Shown: one piece after another, positions 61,301 through 64,000 of the stretch
How the letters are laid out: the number at the start of each line of letters is the position of its first letter
Numbering within the stretch: position 1 is the stretch's first letter
Source of the DNA: Trichoplax adhaerens
Lineage: Eukaryota; Placozoa; Uniplacotomia; Trichoplacea; Trichoplacidae
DNA: 64,000 bases
Direction: 5' to 3'
Assembly: GCF_000150275.1 (NCBI RefSeq)
Contig: NW_002060943.1
Coordinates: 3,127,264-3,191,263, forward strand
The notes under the pieces: model-generated
Told to the model about the DNA's origin: nothing
Databases searched by the model: none
What the model saw: the letters and a program-made list of their open reading frames with translations, nothing else
Translations under genes and position numbers: made by a program

Positions 61301-64000
61301 GTTACTAATGTCATTACATGGTGAAGAGTTAAATGATCAAACAGTTCAATCAATGACACTACTGGCTATTCATGATGATGTTGCACAGCAAAAGTTAGCA
61401 TTAGCTAAAAAGTATCGTAAGGTAGAAGCTGAAGTTTTTCAATCAGAGAGAACATATCAACGTCACCTCAGAGTAATTATTAAGGTTAGTGTTATTTTTT
61501 GTACCCAGTATCATAACGAATAATTAGGTATATTTATTAAAGTACATATCAAGATTATTTATCATAACAATTATTTTAAGTATTTGCCTTATATGTGTAT
61601 CGATCTTGATTAAAATTATCTTATAAATATTAATACAATCTGGTAACATTTACTTTTAATGAATTATTATATCGTTCTTGTAGCATTTTTTGGAGCCATT
61701 ACGCAATCACGGGTACATTCCTGATGCTGAAATTGATGGTATATTTTCCAATATTGAACAAATTTTACATGTGAATGAAGAATTGTTGAAGAGAATGACG
61801 CGGTTTGGTATTGCCGAAGCATTTGCAGCTTTAACTCCTTTTCTAAAGCTTTACTCTCTCTATGCCAGCAATTATGATAGAGCAATCCATTTAATCGTTG
61901 TAAGTTAACCTTGCCTTATTGATGAAATTAATTTTGTATGATTAACATTTCCCTTGATGGCTGACGTTGATGCAGTATCTTTTTTATTTAATCAGTGATT
62001 TTTGAATATTGTATTGCATTTAGAAATGGGAGAAAATATCGGAAGATTTTGCGTCTTTTAAGAAGTCAAAAGAAAGTGGCAGTATCGTAAAAGGCCAAAA
62101 GTTAATGTCTCTGCTTATTATGCCTGTTCAACGTATTCCACGTTATAAACTCCTTTTAGAAGAATTATTAAATCTATCGCGTCCTGGTGATAAGGATTAC
62201 TTAAAATTAAAACGTAGGTTTGAGCCTAAAGTCTTATTTCAGGATTTAAATTTATCATTAATGTACTATAAACTGGGATGAGAGATTATAATACCTAATG
62301 ATTTTATTGCTAATTATGCAAATAACATAATAAGAGTCCTACGTTCTATTACATAGAATCAGTTGAAGATATAACTAAAGTTGTCGAGTTTGTTAATGAA
62401 AAAATCCGCGAACATCAAGACTACGACAAAGTCATTATGATACAAAATAAGTTTAAAGGGAATTCAGCTCCGAATTTTGTAGCTCCAGGTTTGATACTAA
62501 TAAGTGAAGATTAGTTTTAATTGATAATTTAGTTACTCACTCTTTCAGTCTTATATTGCAATTTCAATGGATAACAATATAGATGTTGATTGAGTAGCTG
62601 CACATTCGCTAAATTTTAAATTGCATTATTCCTTGTGTTGAAAGTTAATGTTAATTTGTAAGTGTAACAGAAATATTTCACTGTTTATTATTTAAAGGCC
62701 GAAAATTAATTAAAGAAGGGTCATTGTGGAAGGTACGATTTACTAATCCGATTCAAATTCTCAATAAATACGTAGCACGCCTGTCATTGCTTAGACTATT
62801 AATTTATTATTATCTATTTAATTGGTAGCATTTAGATTGTTGACTTTTATAACTATTCAAACTAGACTAATTGTTGGAAAATATCCTTTTTGCAGGTCTG
62901 CGGCAAAAAATCGAAGATTAGAATGTTTTTTCTGTTTTCTGATATCTTAGTCTATGCTAGACAAGCCTTTACATTTGGTGCTAATAATTCAATAAGGTAC
63001 CTGTGTCTTTTTTACTATTTATTTAAAAAGTAAATAGACGGCCCAGTTTGTAAGCTGTAAAAACCTACAGTACAGTTTAAATTTTTCAAAGATACGTAGA
63101 AATAACTTCGTTATAGTCTTCAATGTTAATTTTGTTTTTCTTGACATAAAATATTGCGTTTCCACTACAGAAATTATGAGTGTCGTGGAATTTTACCTCT
63201 TTCATATTGCTCGATTGTGGAAATATTTGGCGGTAGCGAGAACGCCGATGCTGGTGGCTTGGTTAAATTGACTTGCAAAGGAAAATCGTTTTTACTATAT
63301 TCAAATGATCGTCTAGAGATTCAAGGATGGAGTAAAGAATTGAAAAATGCGATTAGGTATATTTTGCAATGTATATAGGGTCAATGCATTGATAAGGATG
63401 CAATTACCATTATTTCTAACTTTTTTTGTATTTAATTACAGAAACGCACTTGAATCTCGACTGTCGTTAAAAAAGTTGATAGTAGATAGCGATGTGGTAA
63501 GAGTTAAGAAGAAGACTACCATCAGTTTACCCCCTAGAAGATTTAGTCTCAGAAGGAAGAGTCGCACTCCTAAAAGAATTAAGGAGGTAGATTATGCAAC
63601 TCGATGTGTTACCCTAATTATGGTCACTCCTAACATATTGACAATCCTTGCGTTGATGCGATCCATTGATAATTATAATTTTTAATTATATTCTTACAAA
63701 TAGTACTTATCAGAAAGCTGTATGGACAGCTTATATCCAATGCGAAAAGAACTGATTCCACATCATACACCTAAAGTTGCCAGATACAATAGAGAACGAT
63801 CAAAAAACTTGGAAACTCAGAAAAGTAATGTTAAATGCGATGCTAATGAAGCACTTTTGACACCAAGTAAAGCCGTTGAAGAGTAAGTTACTATCCAGTA
63901 ATTATTGAGTTGTCTATAAAATAGTAATATTTAGATTAACCGGAGAATTAGTTGCTGTCACTCAACTGAGATAGATGGGGAATATGACATGAAAAAGCTA
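58352..64000 (+). CDS. DH-PH Rho guanine nucleotide exchange factor, ARHGEF39-like, 3' end beyond window
   Basis: Activates Rho-family GTPases by GDP release. Exons seen: 58352-58403, 59411-59790, 59925-61484, 61684-61899, 62024-62213, 62357-62488, 62698-62732, 62896-62996, 63171-63356, 63442-63586, 63704-63882; the last donor (GA|GTAAGT) implies further exons. About 1058 codons read in frame. Residues 1-650 are Ser/Asn/Glu-rich and probably disordered, with basic patches (RRLFGKKKNR, RFKKKKK). DH domain about 652-835: SERTYQRHL, FLEPLRNHGY, IDGIFSNIEQIL, LMSLLIMPVQRIPRYKLLLEEL. PH domain about 845-951: GRKLIKEGSLWK, FFLFSDILVYA, LPLSYCSIVEIFGG, GWSKELKNAIR. A basic region follows (RRFSLRRKSRTPKR). 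The PH pattern resembles ARHGEF39, but the long N-terminus does not. The start (ATGGAAAACATGG) follows a ctag and could instead be an internal exon. The exon 10 donor is uncertain (63586, or 63495 at GTG|GTAAGA). Confidence 0.85.
58681..59110. repeat. Direct repeat pair, about 150 bp, in intron 1 of the RhoGEF gene
   Basis: 58681-58835 and 58965-59110 share, in order: (c)agagaatcactctcctttg(t/c)agcac, acccattc(t)g-aataaat, tattaatttg/tattggcttg, and a segment like gcagatcacta-aatcatac. The copies are about 285 bases apart. Confidence 0.65.

Noticed and set aside
63587-63685. Read-through of the RhoGEF frame to a hydrophobic end
   Set aside because: A donor at 63587 and an acceptor at 63703 give a phase-consistent continuation; the read-through is probably intronic.

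Overview
The window looks like nuclear DNA of a compact, AT-rich animal genome. Most genes have many short GT-AG introns, and the set is typically metazoan: LRRC56 (cilia), SDHAF2, a GT10 fucosyltransferase, a DH-PH RhoGEF and pepsin-type zymogens. A placozoan (Trichoplax-like) is my best guess from gene compactness, base composition and gene content. That is inference, and a cnidarian or other early-branching animal cannot be excluded. Nothing bacterial or viral stands out. All exon models were assembled by eye from reading frame, splice dinucleotides, intron phase and family alignment; every complete model closes in frame.

Layout. 151-367 (+) is the last exon of SDHAF2. 4454-5275 and 10086-10676 (both -) are two intronless, divergent Rho-like small GTPases with CAAX ends but degraded nucleotide-binding motifs. 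They flank two degenerate tandem arrays (about 6060-7690 and 8885-9785); a third array lies at 2570-3290. 12757-29749 (-) is a tandem cluster of three nine-exon, pepsin-type aspartic protease zymogen genes (387, 392 and 383 aa). All three are intact, with signal peptide, propeptide and two catalytic DT(G) sites. Genes 1 and 3 also share flanking DNA and a promoter element.

29750-33487 is gene-poor and holds short repeats and a possible decayed coding stretch. 33488-37701 and 39725-43906 (+) are tandem eight-exon acyl-CoA ligases of the 4-coumarate-CoA ligase/luciferase type, both 533 aa. They share a GC-AG intron, and their 3' halves are much more alike than their 5' ends. 47464-48723 (+) is an intronless alpha-1,3-fucosyltransferase. 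51913-56231 (-) is LRRC56 in 15 exons (557 aa). 58352 to the window edge (+) is a DH-PH RhoGEF with a long disordered N-terminus, cut by the window end.

Functional reading (inference). The secreted aspartic proteases would be digestive or extracellular hydrolases. The acyl-CoA ligases would activate carboxylic or fatty acids in the cytosol. The fucosyltransferase acts in the Golgi. LRRC56 serves ciliary dynein assembly, and SDHAF2 flavinylates mitochondrial complex II. The most unusual material is the pair of Rho-like pseudo-GTPases, one with a duplicated acidic insertion at the Rho insert-helix position.
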